Made by a program: the position numbers and the translations under genes. The notes under the pieces are model-generated. The model had not been told where the DNA came from, made no database searches, and saw nothing but the letters and a program-made list of their open reading frames with translations. From contig NZ_CP079863.1 of assembly GCF_025263485.1 (NCBI RefSeq), positions 2,108,001 through 2,172,000 on the forward strand: a stretch of DNA of 64,000 nt. The letters are read 5' to 3'. Shown here one piece after another: positions 19,042-27,701 of the stretch (the stretch's first letter is position 1; each line of letters starts with the position of its first letter). This DNA is from Mycobacterium sp. SMC-2. Lineage in GTDB: Bacteria > Actinomycetota > Actinomycetes > Mycobacteriales > Mycobacteriaceae.

Positions 19042-20043
19042 CTAGCCAGGGAGCTTGCCCAGCACGTAGCCGGCGATGCCCAGCCCGGCCGACCGCGGTT
19101 GGCCGCCGTCCGTCGTGCCGCTGCAGGAGACCATCAGGTCGACGATGACGTTGGCCTTGGCCGCGATCACCCGGGCCGAGCGGATCTGCAGCCCCCTGGG
19201 CGTGAGGTCCAGCGTGGTGATGCCGTTGCCGGCGTCGGCGGGTTCGCCGACCGAAAATCGGAGCGAATCCCCGTTGGGCTTCGTCAGGGTCACGGTCGAG
19301 CCGCCGCAGTCGCGCCATCCCGACAACAACTCCGCCAGCTTTGCCTGGGCCGTCGCCGGGTCGCGTAAGGCCACGACCCCCTGGATCACCTGGGTGGACT
19401 TGAGGAAGCTGCGCGAGTCGTGGAACTCCGCCGCGTAGTACCCGGCGATGCCGTCACCGGTGTAGGCGTCCGGCGTGTCAGGGGCGACGCTGTTCCAGCA
19501 TTCCGGCCGGTCGATGGCGCCCTCCGCGGTGGAGCGGCCCGGATGGTCCCACGTCTGGCCTGCCTCGATGTTTTGGTCGGACGTGATGTTCTTCAGGGCG
19601 TCGGCGCCCGGCAGCAGCGCCGCCAGGGCGTCCGGCGCGACCGGCCCCGGGCGCGCCGGCGGCGCCGCGGCCGTGCTGGGGGCGGGCGCGGCGGTCTGCG
19701 TGGATGGGCCGGCGCCCAGGGTGGCCCACGCCACCAGGGCGGCCACGCCGACGGCGATGAACGCATACGACAGCGCCAGCCCCGCCCGGGCGCGGTCCCG
19801 GCCGAGCTCGCCGGTGCGACGGATCTGCGCCAGCCCGGCGTGCCCCAGGATCGCCCCGACGGGCGCGAACACGAATGCGAATACCAGCGACAGCGTCGCG
19901 AGCACGTTGACGGGCCGTCGGTAGGGCGGTTCGGCCGGCGGAGCGAAGACCGGCGGTTCCACCGGGGGCGGGGCGGGCGGGACCCGGCCGAGTGGGTCGT
20001 AGGTGTAGGGGTTCTGCCAATACGGGTCCTGCGGGTCGGTCAC
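19042..20043 (-). CDS. DUF4190 / PknH_C-type sensor domain membrane protein
   Basis: A 333-residue protein. A Pro/Tyr-rich cytosolic head (residues 1-42) leads into two membrane segments of the DUF4190 type (VLATLSLVFAFVFAPVGAILGHAGLAQI and YAFIAVGVAALVAWATL). An Ala/Pro-rich linker follows. The extracytoplasmic part (about 150-333) has the conserved Cys pattern PECWNSV, WRDCGG and VSCSGT of the PknH_C family, a ligand-sensing domain of mycobacterial lipoproteins and Ser/Thr kinases. No kinase domain is present. GTG start after GAGGAGG. Ligand and partner unknown. Confidence 0.78.
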   Translation of the reverse strand: MTDPQDPYWQNPYTYDPLGRVPPAPPPVEPPVFAPPAEPPYRRPVNVLATLSLVFAFVFAPVGAILGHAGLAQIRRTGELGRDRARAGLALSYAFIAVGVAALVAWATLGAGPSTQTAAPAPSTAAAPPARPGPVAPDALAALLPGADALKNITSDQNIEAGQTWDHPGRSTAEGAIDRPECWNSVAPDTPDAYTGDGIAGYYAAEFHDSRSFLKSTQVIQGVVALRDPATAQAKLAELLSGWRDCGGSTVTLTKPNGDSLRFSVGEPADAGNGITTLDLTPRGLQIRSARVIAAKANVIVDLMVSCSGTTDGGQPRSAGLGIAGYVLGKLPG

Positions 20044-20102
20044 GCCAGCACCTCCTCACCGGCCGAACCTGCCCGCAATGTAGCCGACGACCCGGTGGCG
20101 CG

Positions 20103-21140
20103 TCACAGGCGCGGCTTGGCCACGCTGACCACGTAGGGCGCGTCGGCCAAGGTCAGGTACACCCGGTGCGGCCCGACCGCCATGCCCGACAAGGGCGCCG
20201 ACTGGATCGCCGGCGGCAATCCCGCCCGGTAGCCGATGACGCGGATCACCGGGATCGTCCCCGCCGGGAAGCCGGTGAAGCTCGCCGTCTCGAGCACCAC
20301 CACCTCCCGGTCGGTGGCGGCGTAGATCCTGGTGTCGTCGGTGCCCAGTTCGCGGATCGGCGACGGCAACCGCGTGCTGGCCAGCACCGTCAAGCCGTCA
20401 CCGCCGCGCCGCGAGTCCACGGCGTACAGGGTGGCGTCGTCGTGGCCGGCCACATAGCTTCGTGTCACCGCCGCGCCGTCACCCGCCGAGACCGCGACGT
20501 TCATGCGCAGCGATCCGCGCTGTTCGGCCGGGGACGAAGTCCCTTGGTAATGGCGGATTCCGGACGGCGCGTAGGCATGGTATTCGATCTGGCGGCCGCG
20601 GTTGGCGCCGTCGATGCTGTCCGCGGGATCGCCGGTGATCGGGGCGGTGGCGAGCTTCCGCAAACCGTACTGATCCACCGGCGTCACCGACTTGCCGTCC
20701 GCCGACAGGGCGAGCAGCGTCCGCCGGCCGGCGTCTTCGGACAGATACGCCGGGGCGGGTCCGGCGTCGAAATCGCCCACCTCGCGCAGGCTTTGCAGGT
20801 CGACCTCGGCGACCCTCCCGCGCTCGGGCTGCGGCACGAAGACGATCCGGTCGTCCTTCTGGCTGATCTGCAGGTTGCGTCCGACCGACATGGGCGCCGA
20901 CAGCCGCGTCGTGGCGTCGCCCGGGCGGTCGCCGGCTCTAACCGCGGCCAGCCGGCGATCGCCGGTGAGCGCGACGAGGGCGTGCGTCCGATACGACCAC
21001 ACCGGATCGCGCAAGGACGCGGCGACCGACCACACCACGACGTCTGGCGCGGTTTCCAGCGACGCTCCCGGCGCCGCACACCCGGCCGTCACGACGAGCG
21101 CGCCGAGGAGCGCCGCGCGGCTGCGGATACCGTTGGCCAC
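20103..21140 (-). CDS. Secreted lipoprotein of unknown function
   Basis: A 345-residue exported protein. The first 21 residues are a lipoprotein signal peptide with lipobox VTAGC, so it should be anchored to the outer face of the cytoplasmic membrane. The rest has repeating strand patterns (VVWSVAASLRDPVWSY, RIVFVPQPERGRVAEVDLQ, KSVTPVDQYG, ATLYAVDSRRGGD, TRIYAATDREVVVLE), which suggests a beta-propeller. A GTG start follows AAGGGAGA. It precedes the PknH_C-type gene by 59 bases on the same strand and may share its transcript. No enzyme motif recognised. Confidence 0.72.
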   Translation of the reverse strand: MANGIRSRAALLGALVVTAGCAAPGASLETAPDVVVWSVAASLRDPVWSYRTHALVALTGDRRLAAVRAGDRPGDATTRLSAPMSVGRNLQISQKDDRIVFVPQPERGRVAEVDLQSLREVGDFDAGPAPAYLSEDAGRRTLLALSADGKSVTPVDQYGLRKLATAPITGDPADSIDGANRGRQIEYHAYAPSGIRHYQGTSSPAEQRGSLRMNVAVSAGDGAAVTRSYVAGHDDATLYAVDSRRGGDGLTVLASTRLPSPIRELGTDDTRIYAATDREVVVLETASFTGFPAGTIPVIRVIGYRAGLPPAIQSAPLSGMAVGPHRVYLTLADAPYVVSVAKPRL

Positions 21141-21199
21141 AAGCGTTCTCCCTTGTTCGCGCCTGGTGGGGAACTACCCACTCGTGGACGGCCGTACCC

Positions 21200-21225
21200 G
21201 TTTGGTGGCGGATTTCGTCGGGTAG
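21200..21225 (+). promoter_or_regulatory. SigF-type promoter of the hemerythrin gene
   Basis: GTTT (21200-21203), a 16-base spacer and GGGTAG (21220-21225), 54 bases before the ATG. Only the last -10 base differs from the usual GGGTAT/C. Confidence 0.5.
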
Positions 21226-21279
21226 CCGACGGGGAGCGCGCAACAGCCCGCGCGCGAAACCAGAGATCGGAAGGACATC

Positions 21280-21840
21280 ATGGCTGAAAGCGCCATCGAG
21301 TCGCCCACCGATGTGGTCGACTTTCTCGTCAGTCAGCACCAGCAGATCAAGTCGTTGTTCGCCGAGGCGCTGGCGGCGTCCGGGAAGGACCGCGAGAAAG
21401 CCTTCGTCGAGCTCCGGCGACTGCTGGCCGTCCACGAGACGGCCGAAGAGGAGATCGTGCACCCGCGGGCCAAGCGGAAGCTTGCCGACGGCGCCGCGGT
21501 GGTCGAGGAGCGACTGCACGAAGAGCACGAGGCCAAGACCGTCCTGCAGAAGCTGGAGAAGCTCGACGTGGACAGCGCGGAGTTCACCCGCCTGTTGACC
21601 GAACTCCGCGACGCGGTCGTCGAGCACGCCGAGCACGAGGAGCGCGACGAGTTCTCCAAGCTGGGCCAGGAATTGAGCGGCGATGAGCTCGAACGGATGG
21701 GTCGCGCCGCCAAACTCGCCGAGGCGATCGCGCCGACCCGACCGCACGCCGGCGTCGAGTCGCAGGCGGCCAACCTGGCGGCCGGACCGTTCGCGGCGAT
21801 GCTGGACCGGGCCCGCGACGCCATCGTCGGCAAGGGCTAA
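21280..21840 (+). CDS. Hemerythrin HHE domain protein
   Basis: A 186-residue helical protein. Iron-ligand positions are seen in HQQIKSLFAEAL near residue 22, AVHETAEEEIVHPRA near residues 58-70, LHEEHEAKT near 86 and VVEHAEHEERDEF near 116. Such proteins hold a di-iron site that binds oxygen or reacts with peroxide or nitric oxide. The last 50 residues look like a flexible tail. GGAAGGA precedes the ATG. A SigF-type promoter lies upstream, in line with a stress role in mycobacteria. Confidence 0.88.
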   Translation: MAESAIESPTDVVDFLVSQHQQIKSLFAEALAASGKDREKAFVELRRLLAVHETAEEEIVHPRAKRKLADGAAVVEERLHEEHEAKTVLQKLEKLDVDSAEFTRLLTELRDAVVEHAEHEERDEFSKLGQELSGDELERMGRAAKLAEAIAPTRPHAGVESQAANLAAGPFAAMLDRARDAIVGKG

Positions 21841-21847
21841 CACCAAC

Positions 21848-21883
21848 GGGGTGCCCCCACTCGAGGGGGAGAGGGGGCACCCC
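21848..21883 (+). terminator. GC-rich hairpin after hemerythrin gene
   Basis: GGGGTGCCCCC (21848-21858) pairs perfectly with GGGGGCACCCC (21873-21883) across a 14-base loop, 7 bases after the stop. There is no U-run, as is common for mycobacterial hairpins. Confidence 0.55.
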
Positions 21884-21910
21884 GGCCGGCCGCGCAGGTA
21901 AGGGAACGCG

Positions 21911-22570
21911 ATGACCGCAACCAGGGCACCCGGTGCCACCCGTTACCTGCCGCAGGAGCGGGGGCTGGATTCGCTTCGAGCCGCGGCCGAATGTTGCCGC
22001 GGCTGCCCGCTTTTCGCCGACGCCACCCAAACCGTCTTCGGTCGCGGCGATCCGGGCGCGCCGATCATGCTGGTCGGTGAGCAACCGGGGGACCAGGAGG
22101 ACCGCGCCGGTGAGCCGTTCGTCGGGCCGGCCGGGCGACTGCTTACCCGGGCCCTCGAAGAGGCCGGCATCGACCCGGCGTCAACGTATGTGACGAACGC
22201 GGTCAAGCACTTCAAGTTCAGCCGCAAGAGCGGCAAGCGACGCATCCACGAAAAGCCCGGCCGTACGGAGGTGGTCGCCTGCCGTCCCTGGCTGGTCGCC
22301 GAGATCGAGGCGGTCCGCCCGCACGTCATCGTGTGTCTCGGTGCGACCGCCGCGCAATCCCTTCTGGGAGCGGCGTTTCGGGTATCGGCCCAGCGTGGCG
22401 AACAAGTGCGGCTGCCGCCGTCCCTCGTCGACGTGGAGCCCGAGCCCATCGTGGTGGCCACGGTGCACCCGTCGGCGGTGTTGCGCGACCGCAGCGCCGG
22501 CCGTCACGAGGCCTACCGGATTTTCGTCGACGACCTGCGCGGTGTTCGCCGAGTCGCCGCCGAGCGCTGA
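21911..22570 (+). CDS. udgX: UdgX-type uracil-DNA glycosylase (covalent uracil binder)
   Basis: A 219-residue member of the UDG superfamily with the [4Fe-4S] Cys pattern of family 4 (CCRGCPLF near residue 28, VACRPWL near 121). Motif A is GEQPGDQED and motif B VHPSAVL. The decisive feature is the loop KRRIHEKP near residues 106-113: this R-loop with its His defines UdgX of M. smegmatis, which removes uracil and then stays covalently joined to the DNA through that His. AAGGGA precedes the ATG. Whether it protects abasic sites or acts in another repair step is not settled. Confidence 0.88.
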   Translation: MTATRAPGATRYLPQERGLDSLRAAAECCRGCPLFADATQTVFGRGDPGAPIMLVGEQPGDQEDRAGEPFVGPAGRLLTRALEEAGIDPASTYVTNAVKHFKFSRKSGKRRIHEKPGRTEVVACRPWLVAEIEAVRPHVIVCLGATAAQSLLGAAFRVSAQRGEQVRLPPSLVDVEPEPIVVATVHPSAVLRDRSAGRHEAYRIFVDDLRGVRRVAAER

Positions 22571-22580
22571 CCGGTCTCGG

Positions 22581-24374
22581 TCATCCCTTCTTGTGCGGCA
22601 TGAACTCCTGCGCCTTGGTTTTGATGCCGACCTTGATGAAGCCGGCGCGGTCCTCGTCGCCCGAGAGGACCGCGGCGGTGGACGCCTTGAACTGATCCCA
22701 GGTGGCGTGCGGCGGGATGGGCGGCATGTCGGGGTCGGTGAAGACGTCGAGCACGGTGGGTCGGTCGGCCGACAGCGCGTTGCGCCACGCCCCATCGAGT
22801 TGGTCGGGGTCCTTGATGGCCATCGCGTTCAGGCCCAGGCTGGCCGCGAACGCGGCGAAGTCGACATCGGGAAGTGCCTGCGACTCATGGAATTTCGGCG
22901 CGCCCGCCATGGCGCGCATTTCCCAGGTGACCTGGTTGAGGTCGTCGTTGTGCAGGATCGCGACGATCAACCGGGGGTCTTCCCACTCCTGCCAGTACCG
23001 CTTGATCGTGATGAGTTCGGCCATGCCGTTCATCTGCATCGCGCCGTCACCGACAAACGCGATGACGGGCCGGCGCGGGTTGCCGAATTTGGCGCCGATC
23101 GCGTACGGCACACCGGGCCCCATCGTGGCGAGCGTGCCGGACAGCGAACCCCGCATGCTGCCGCGGAAGCGCAGGTTGCGGGCGTACCAGTTGGCCGCCG
23201 ACCCGGAGTCGGCCGTCACGATGGCGTCGTCCGGCAATTGCGGGGAGAGTTCGGAGTACAGCCGCATCGGGTTGATGGGATCGGCGCTGACGTTTGCTTC
23301 CATGTCCATGGTCTCCCACCAGCGGGCCACGTTCTTCTCGATGGTCTCCCGCCACGACCGGTCCTCCTTGCGGCGCAGGTGCGGAATCAGGGCCCGCAGC
23401 GCGGTCTTCGCGTCGGCGACCAGGTTGACCTCGTACGGGTAGCGCATCCCGATGAGCCGGCCGTCCACATCGATCTGCACCGCGCGGGCCTGCCCGAATT
23501 CGGGCAGGAACTGCGTGTACGGGAAGCTGGACCCGACCGTGAGCAGCGTGTCGCAGTCCCGCATCAGCTCGTAGCTCGGCCGCGTCCCGAGCAGGCCGAT
23601 AGAGCCGGTGACCCAAGGCAATTCGTCGGAGAGGACGTCCTTGCCCAACAGTGCCTTGGCCGCGCCGGCGCCCAACAGGTCGGCGACCTCGGCCAGCTCC
23701 GCGTGGGCCCCACGGGCGCCGGTGCCCACCAGCATGGCGACCTTCTTGCCCGCGTTGAGGACCTCGGCGGCGCGCGCGATGGCCGCGTCGTCGGGCGCGA
23801 TCTCAGGGTACTCGATGCCCAGGCTGGAGGGCACCATCTTGAAGGCGTGCTCGGGCGGCGAGTAGGGCAGCTCCTGCACGTCGCTGGGGATGATCAACGC
23901 CGTCGGTGCCCGCTGGGTCATCGCGATGCGGATCGCGCGGTCCAGCACGTTCGGCAATTGCTCAGGGACGGTGACCATTTGGACGTAGTCGCTGGCGACG
24001 TCCTTGAACAGGTTCAGCAGGTCGACTTCCTGCTGGTAGTTGCCGCCCATGGCGGTGCGGTTGGTCTGCCCGACGATGGCCACCACCGGAACGTGGTCCA
24101 GTTTGGCGTCATAGAGGCCGTTGAGCAGATGGATCGCCCCCGGCCCCGACGTGGCCGCGCAGACCCCGACCCGGCCGGTGAATTTCGCGTAGCCGACCGC
24201 CTCGAAGGCGCTCATCTCCTCGTGGCGCGACTGAATGAATTTCGGCTTGTTGTCGGCGCGGCCCCACGCGGCGAGCAGCCCGTTGATGCCGTCACCGGGG
24301 TAGGCGAACACGTGCTCGACACCCCATGCCCGCAATCGCTCCAGTAGGTAGTCGGAGACCTCTTGCTTGGCCAT
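22581..24374 (-). CDS. Thiamine diphosphate-dependent oxidase/decarboxylase (pyruvate oxidase-like)
   Basis: A 597-residue enzyme of the acetolactate synthase/pyruvate oxidase family. The activating Glu is in QSRHEEMSAFEAVGYA near residue 49. The ThDP/metal motif is VGDGAMQMNG with NDDLNQVTWEM 30 residues later. The central domain has the nucleotide-binding pattern AMLVGTGARGAHAEL. The FAD-type central domain and the HNDDLNQVTWE variant fit pyruvate oxidase-like proteins better than IlvB, but the substrate is inferred only. ATG at 24374 follows GAGAGGAA. Convergent with udgX, with 10 bases between stops. Confidence 0.82.
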   Translation of the reverse strand: MAKQEVSDYLLERLRAWGVEHVFAYPGDGINGLLAAWGRADNKPKFIQSRHEEMSAFEAVGYAKFTGRVGVCAATSGPGAIHLLNGLYDAKLDHVPVVAIVGQTNRTAMGGNYQQEVDLLNLFKDVASDYVQMVTVPEQLPNVLDRAIRIAMTQRAPTALIIPSDVQELPYSPPEHAFKMVPSSLGIEYPEIAPDDAAIARAAEVLNAGKKVAMLVGTGARGAHAELAEVADLLGAGAAKALLGKDVLSDELPWVTGSIGLLGTRPSYELMRDCDTLLTVGSSFPYTQFLPEFGQARAVQIDVDGRLIGMRYPYEVNLVADAKTALRALIPHLRRKEDRSWRETIEKNVARWWETMDMEANVSADPINPMRLYSELSPQLPDDAIVTADSGSAANWYARNLRFRGSMRGSLSGTLATMGPGVPYAIGAKFGNPRRPVIAFVGDGAMQMNGMAELITIKRYWQEWEDPRLIVAILHNDDLNQVTWEMRAMAGAPKFHESQALPDVDFAAFAASLGLNAMAIKDPDQLDGAWRNALSADRPTVLDVFTDPDMPPIPPHATWDQFKASTAAVLSGDEDRAGFIKVGIKTKAQEFMPHKKG

Positions 24375-24621
24375 TGATGTTCCTCTCTCGAAAGACGGTT
24401 TGCGACGGTGTTCGCTAAGTACGCCGGCCGGCGCAGGAGCCACGGTGAGGCGTGGTTTGCTGCGATGGCCCGCGGCCGTCTGTTTCGACCGCAACTTGGC
24501 GCGCAGGGGCCGCCAGGGCACTTCCCACAAGTCGTGGCATACCCGCGATCGCCGCTGTTATTCGCCGATTTTTGCGGGACGGCCGCGGTTTGTCCGAGGG
24601 ATTTTCGCTCCGCGTCGGCGG
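24375..24621. other. Intergenic stretch without recognised signal
   Basis: The 247 bases between the topoisomerase stop and the oxidase start hold no convincing gene, hairpin or SigF pattern on the reading strand. They presumably contain the oxidase promoter. Confidence 0.5.
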
Positions 24622-25677
24622 TCAGGCGCTCTTGGGCAGCGCAGCTGGCCCGGACACGCTGTAGCCTTTCGTCACCCGACGGATCAGCATGCGGGTGGCC
24701 TTGTCCAAGATTTCCTGCGCCACGTCGGGGTGGCGGGCGCGTTCCGCGCGCCGCGTCGCCGCGGCGATCGTCAGCCCCTGTTCGTACCCGGTGACGACGC
24801 GGGGATCGACGTAGGAGCCGCGGGCCACCGCCGGGGTGTTGCCCAGCTCGCCGGCGACCTCCTTCATCACGGCGGACTCGACGCGCTTGGCCACCCGCTG
24901 CGAGACCGGCGGATCGGCGTCGGCGAACGCCGTGGCCGCCAGCACCGTCCCGTGCCAGGTACGCAGATCCTTGACGGTGTATTCGTCCCCGACCAACTCC
25001 TTGAATCGGGCGTTGAGGTCGTCGGACCGCACGTCGATCCAGCCGGACGCGGTGCGGCACACCAGCAGTCGTTCGGTGCGGTTGGGCCGGCGCATCAGCG
25101 CGCGCACCGCCCGGACCACTTCGGGGTCCTCGATTTCCACCGTGCGCCGCACGCCGCTCTTGGCGGGGAAGTCGAACGCGACCGCGTCGCTGCGGACCTG
25201 CACGTGTTCACACAGCAGGGTGGCCAGCCCGTAGGACTCGTTCTCCTCCGCATACTGCTCGCTGCCGGCGCGGAAGTAGCCGCGATCCAGCAGCCGCAAC
25301 GCCACTGCGAGGACCCGCTTTCGCGTTAAACCGCTGCGCGCCAGGTCTTTAGCGATGACGGCCCGCCACTGTGGTAACCGGGTGGACAGTTCCAGGACGC
25401 GGTCGAATTTCTCCTCGGCGCGCTCCTGCTGCCATGCGGCGTGGTAGAGGTACTGGCGGCGGCCGGCGGCGTCGACGCCGACGGCCTGAATGTGCCCGTT
25501 GGGGTGCGGCGAGATCCACACGTTCTTCCAGGCGGGCGGGATGACGAGATCCTTGATCCGCTGCAGGGTTTCGGGGTCGGAGAGCGGTTCGCCGTCGGGC
25601 CGGTAATACGCGAAGCCCTTACCCCGGCGCTTGCGCGCGATCCCCGGCTTGCTCAGCACACTGCGACGCAGCCGCAT
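24622..25677 (-). CDS. DNA topoisomerase IB (poxvirus/eukaryote type)
   Basis: A 351-residue topoisomerase that nicks one strand through a 3'-phosphotyrosine and relaxes supercoils without ATP. The catalytic set is visible: Arg in LLDRGYFRAGSE near residue 130, Lys in the SGVRRTV strand region, Arg and the following His in KDLRTWHGT near 240, and the nucleophile Tyr in NTPAVARGSYVDPRV near 290. N-terminal DNA-binding motifs RRGKGFAYYRPDG and PPAWKNVWISPHPNGHIQAVGVD are typical. It is a known mycobacterial enzyme but absent from M. tuberculosis. Upstream on its strand is a weak SigF-like pattern (25711-25736). Confidence 0.9.
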   Translation of the reverse strand: MRLRRSVLSKPGIARKRRGKGFAYYRPDGEPLSDPETLQRIKDLVIPPAWKNVWISPHPNGHIQAVGVDAAGRRQYLYHAAWQQERAEEKFDRVLELSTRLPQWRAVIAKDLARSGLTRKRVLAVALRLLDRGYFRAGSEQYAEENESYGLATLLCEHVQVRSDAVAFDFPAKSGVRRTVEIEDPEVVRAVRALMRRPNRTERLLVCRTASGWIDVRSDDLNARFKELVGDEYTVKDLRTWHGTVLAATAFADADPPVSQRVAKRVESAVMKEVAGELGNTPAVARGSYVDPRVVTGYEQGLTIAAATRRAERARHPDVAQEILDKATRMLIRRVTKGYSVSGPAALPKSA

Positions 25678-25746
25678 CTTTCCCTCCAGTCACATTCGCT
25701 GACTGGACAATTACCCGCCGTCAGAGCCGTTCACACGTAAGGGAAA

Positions 25747-25774
25747 CGACCCGCCACAGCGTCGTGGCGGGTCG
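25747..25774 (-). terminator. Terminator of the hemophore gene
   Basis: CGACCCGCCAC (25747-25757) and GTGGCGGGTCG (25764-25774) form a perfect 11-base stem with a 6-base loop. On the minus strand it lies 14 bases past the hemophore stop and is followed by a T-rich TTTCCCTT. Confidence 0.7.
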
Positions 25775-25788
25775 CTTCCGTGCCGGGA

Positions 25789-26193
25789 TCAACCGGCCAT
25801 GAACTCCTGGTAGGCCGATTCCAGAACCGGCGGCAGGGCCTTGACGTTGCATTGCCGCTCGGTGTCGCCGATCGGTGCCAGGATGCCGCGCAGGTCGTAG
25901 TACTCCTGGGGGTGTGCCGTGAAGTAGCCCCGCAGGTTCGCCTCGGCCTCCGGCCGCGGCTGGCCATAGGCGGCCGTGACCACCTGGTTGGCGCCCGGGT
26001 GTGCCGCCAGGTACTGCTCCGCCGAGCCTCGCACGGACGAAACGGTGGCGTTCACGCCGCCGGGGCTGCAGTCGGGCGCTGCGGCCGCGGACGGCGCGCC
26101 GATAACACCCATGGTGATTCCGCCAAGCAGGCAGCCGGCACTGATGGCGGCCAGACGCCGACGCGCGACAATACTGCCGAATTTCATGTTCAT
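25789..26193 (-). CDS. Secreted heme-binding hemophore (Rv0203 family)
   Basis: A 134-residue exported protein. The start at 26193 is chosen because GAAGGA lies 6 bases before it. Residues 1-38 are a Sec signal peptide (MNMKFGSIVARRRLA, then a Gly/Ala-rich core ending PSAAAA). The mature part has two Cys (DCSPGG and RQCNVK) and the helical pattern YLAAHPGANQVVTAAYGQPRPEAEANL and FTAHPQEYYDLRG seen in the mycobacterial hemophore family, whose member Rv0203 carries heme to MmpL3/MmpL11. No transporter is adjacent. An AT-rich palindromic region upstream may hold the control site. Confidence 0.8.
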   Translation of the reverse strand: MNMKFGSIVARRRLAAISAGCLLGGITMGVIGAPSAAAAPDCSPGGVNATVSSVRGSAEQYLAAHPGANQVVTAAYGQPRPEAEANLRGYFTAHPQEYYDLRGILAPIGDTERQCNVKALPPVLESAYQEFMAG

Positions 26194-26377
26194 TGTGTCC
26201 TTCGAAATTGCGAATTGGTTCTTCGACTGAGGTTCCCGATCCTCGAAAACCAAAGTAGCGGAACTAAAAAGTAGCTGTGTTCGCCCGCGATGCGTGCGAA
26301 GGCCGCGAACCCACCGATACGGCCACGGAACGCGACCGTTCACTAAGCGAACGATCAAATCCGTTCTTTGATGTTGA

Positions 26378-26415
26378 GAATTCTTACGGAGAACAAGGTG
26401 ATTCTTAAGGAATTC
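26378..26415 (-). promoter_or_regulatory. AT-rich inverted repeats upstream of hemophore
   Basis: GAATTCTTA (26378-26386) faces TAAGGAATTC (26406-26415), and GATTCTTAAGGAATTC (26400-26415) is itself nearly palindromic. This AT island stands out in the 275-base gap before the hemophore gene. It does not match the IdeR box I know. The regulator is unknown. Confidence 0.35.
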
Positions 26416-26468
26416 TGATCAAGATCGTGACGGAATCGTGACCTGAAGCCGGTGCCACCGCGGGACTT

Positions 26469-26860
26469 TCACCGCCCGCGAATGGAGCCTTGGATCAGCT
26501 GGAGCGCTTCGGTGACCGAATCGGCCAAGGGCAGCCCGGGGCCCGTGACCAAGCGGGTCAGCCGGCGCAGCGCGACACCGCCGACCACGCTGCAGTGCAG
26601 TCCGGCGAGCCGGCACTCGTCCTGGACGACCAGCAGCACTCGAAGGCCCGCGCTGCCCAGGTAATTCACGCGGCTCAGGTCCAGGATCGGCGGGGCCCGC
26701 AACCGCACGAAACGGCGAATCGCCCGGGCGACCGGCGTTGGACGCATCGATCTCGCCCTTGACGCGGAGCACGGTCGCCAGGCCGTACGCCCACACGTCC
26801 AATTGCGCTCCAGCGCAATGGATTTCATAACAATGGAGTCGGCGTTCGGCGGTCGCTCAG
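26469..26860 (-). pseudogene. Frameshifted STAS-domain (anti-sigma antagonist) gene
   Basis: Two overlapping frames together rebuild a copy of the intact STAS protein encoded at 39625-40107. One frame gives CAGAQLDVWAYGLATVLRV followed by KGEIDASN. The other resumes with AIRRFVRLRAPPILDLSRV, then YLGSAGLRVLL, GGVALRRLTRLV and PLADSVTEAL. Between DASN and AIRRF there are 13 bases where the intact paralogue has 18, so a net loss of 5 bases breaks the frame. No good start codon is left; the reading frame upstream is closed by a TGA at the end of the neighbouring gene. The protein would have been a SigF-type anti-anti-sigma factor. Confidence 0.75.
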
Positions 26861-27681
26861 ACCCGGGAGAAATCCAGGCTGTGCAGCGACGCGAGGGCGC
26901 CTTCCCCGCCGTTGCCGCTCGCCGGTGGCAGCGACTGTAGCCAGGTCTCGACGTCGGGACCGACGACCACCGCCCGTTCGGGGGCCAACAGCGCTCCCGC
27001 GGCGAGCGCGGGAACCGCGGGCTGCACCGTGCGCATCGGGCGCCTATCACCCTGCCGCGCGAGCACTCTCGTGGCCAGCTCGGGTAGCCGGATGGTGTCC
27101 GGGCCGGTGATGCTGCGCGGCGCAGGGCTCTGTCCCAGGGCCGTCTCGACGAGTACGTCGGCGACGGTATCCGCGGCGATGGGCTGAATCAGCCAGTCCT
27201 CGACGATCACCTCGTCCCCGTGACAAGTCACCGGCCCCGAGGGGCCGGTGGCGGATTCATACCACGGTGTCGACTTGACGACCGTGGTCGGGACCGGGCC
27301 GTCGAGCAGGATCTCCTTCGCCGCCCGTTTGCCCTCGACGTAGGCAAGCCCGTCGAACACCGGATCGTCGATGCCCGCCATCATCGACACCACCAGGCGC
27401 TGGACTCCCTGCGCGGAGCAGACCCCCATCACGTTGCGGGAGGCGGTGGCCAACGCCTGCGTGACGCTGGGTTGACCGTCGTCCGGCACGGGGTTGGAAA
27501 CGTCGATCGCGACGTCGACTCCCTTGAGCGCCCGGTACAGGCTTTCGCCGTCGAGCAGGTCGACGCCGTGCGCGCGGGACACCTCGACGACCGCGACGTC
27601 ACGCGCCCTGAGCCTGGCGACGACGCGAGATCCGGCTGTGCCCGTCGCGCCGATCACGGCGATGGTGGTCAGCTGCCTCAC
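26857..27681 (-). CDS. NmrA-like NAD(P)-binding protein (atypical SDR)
   Basis: A 274-residue Rossmann protein with the NAD(P) motif IAVIGATGTAGSRV at residues 7-20. It has an aspartate-type loop (HGVDLLDGESLYRALKGVDVAIDVSNP) and lacks the YxxxK pair of classical SDRs. It resembles NmrA/quinone-oxidoreductase-like sensors that bind NADP or modify a quinone; the exact role is unknown. It starts 20 bases after a SigF-type -10 whose spacer is a perfect palindrome. Its stop overlaps the remains of the STAS gene. Confidence 0.8.
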   Translation of the reverse strand: MRQLTTIAVIGATGTAGSRVVARLRARDVAVVEVSRAHGVDLLDGESLYRALKGVDVAIDVSNPVPDDGQPSVTQALATASRNVMGVCSAQGVQRLVVSMMAGIDDPVFDGLAYVEGKRAAKEILLDGPVPTTVVKSTPWYESATGPSGPVTCHGDEVIVEDWLIQPIAADTVADVLVETALGQSPAPRSITGPDTIRLPELATRVLARQGDRRPMRTVQPAVPALAAGALLAPERAVVVGPDVETWLQSLPPASGNGGEGALASLHSLDFSRV

Positions 27682-27701
27682 CCCCTTCGTCGGTCGCTGA
27701 A

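Noticed and set aside
26458..26478. GCGGGACTTTCACC, resembling half a DosR box, after the STAS pseudogene
   Set aside because: It lies at the 3' end of a broken gene, lacks the second half-site and has no gene start placed to use it.
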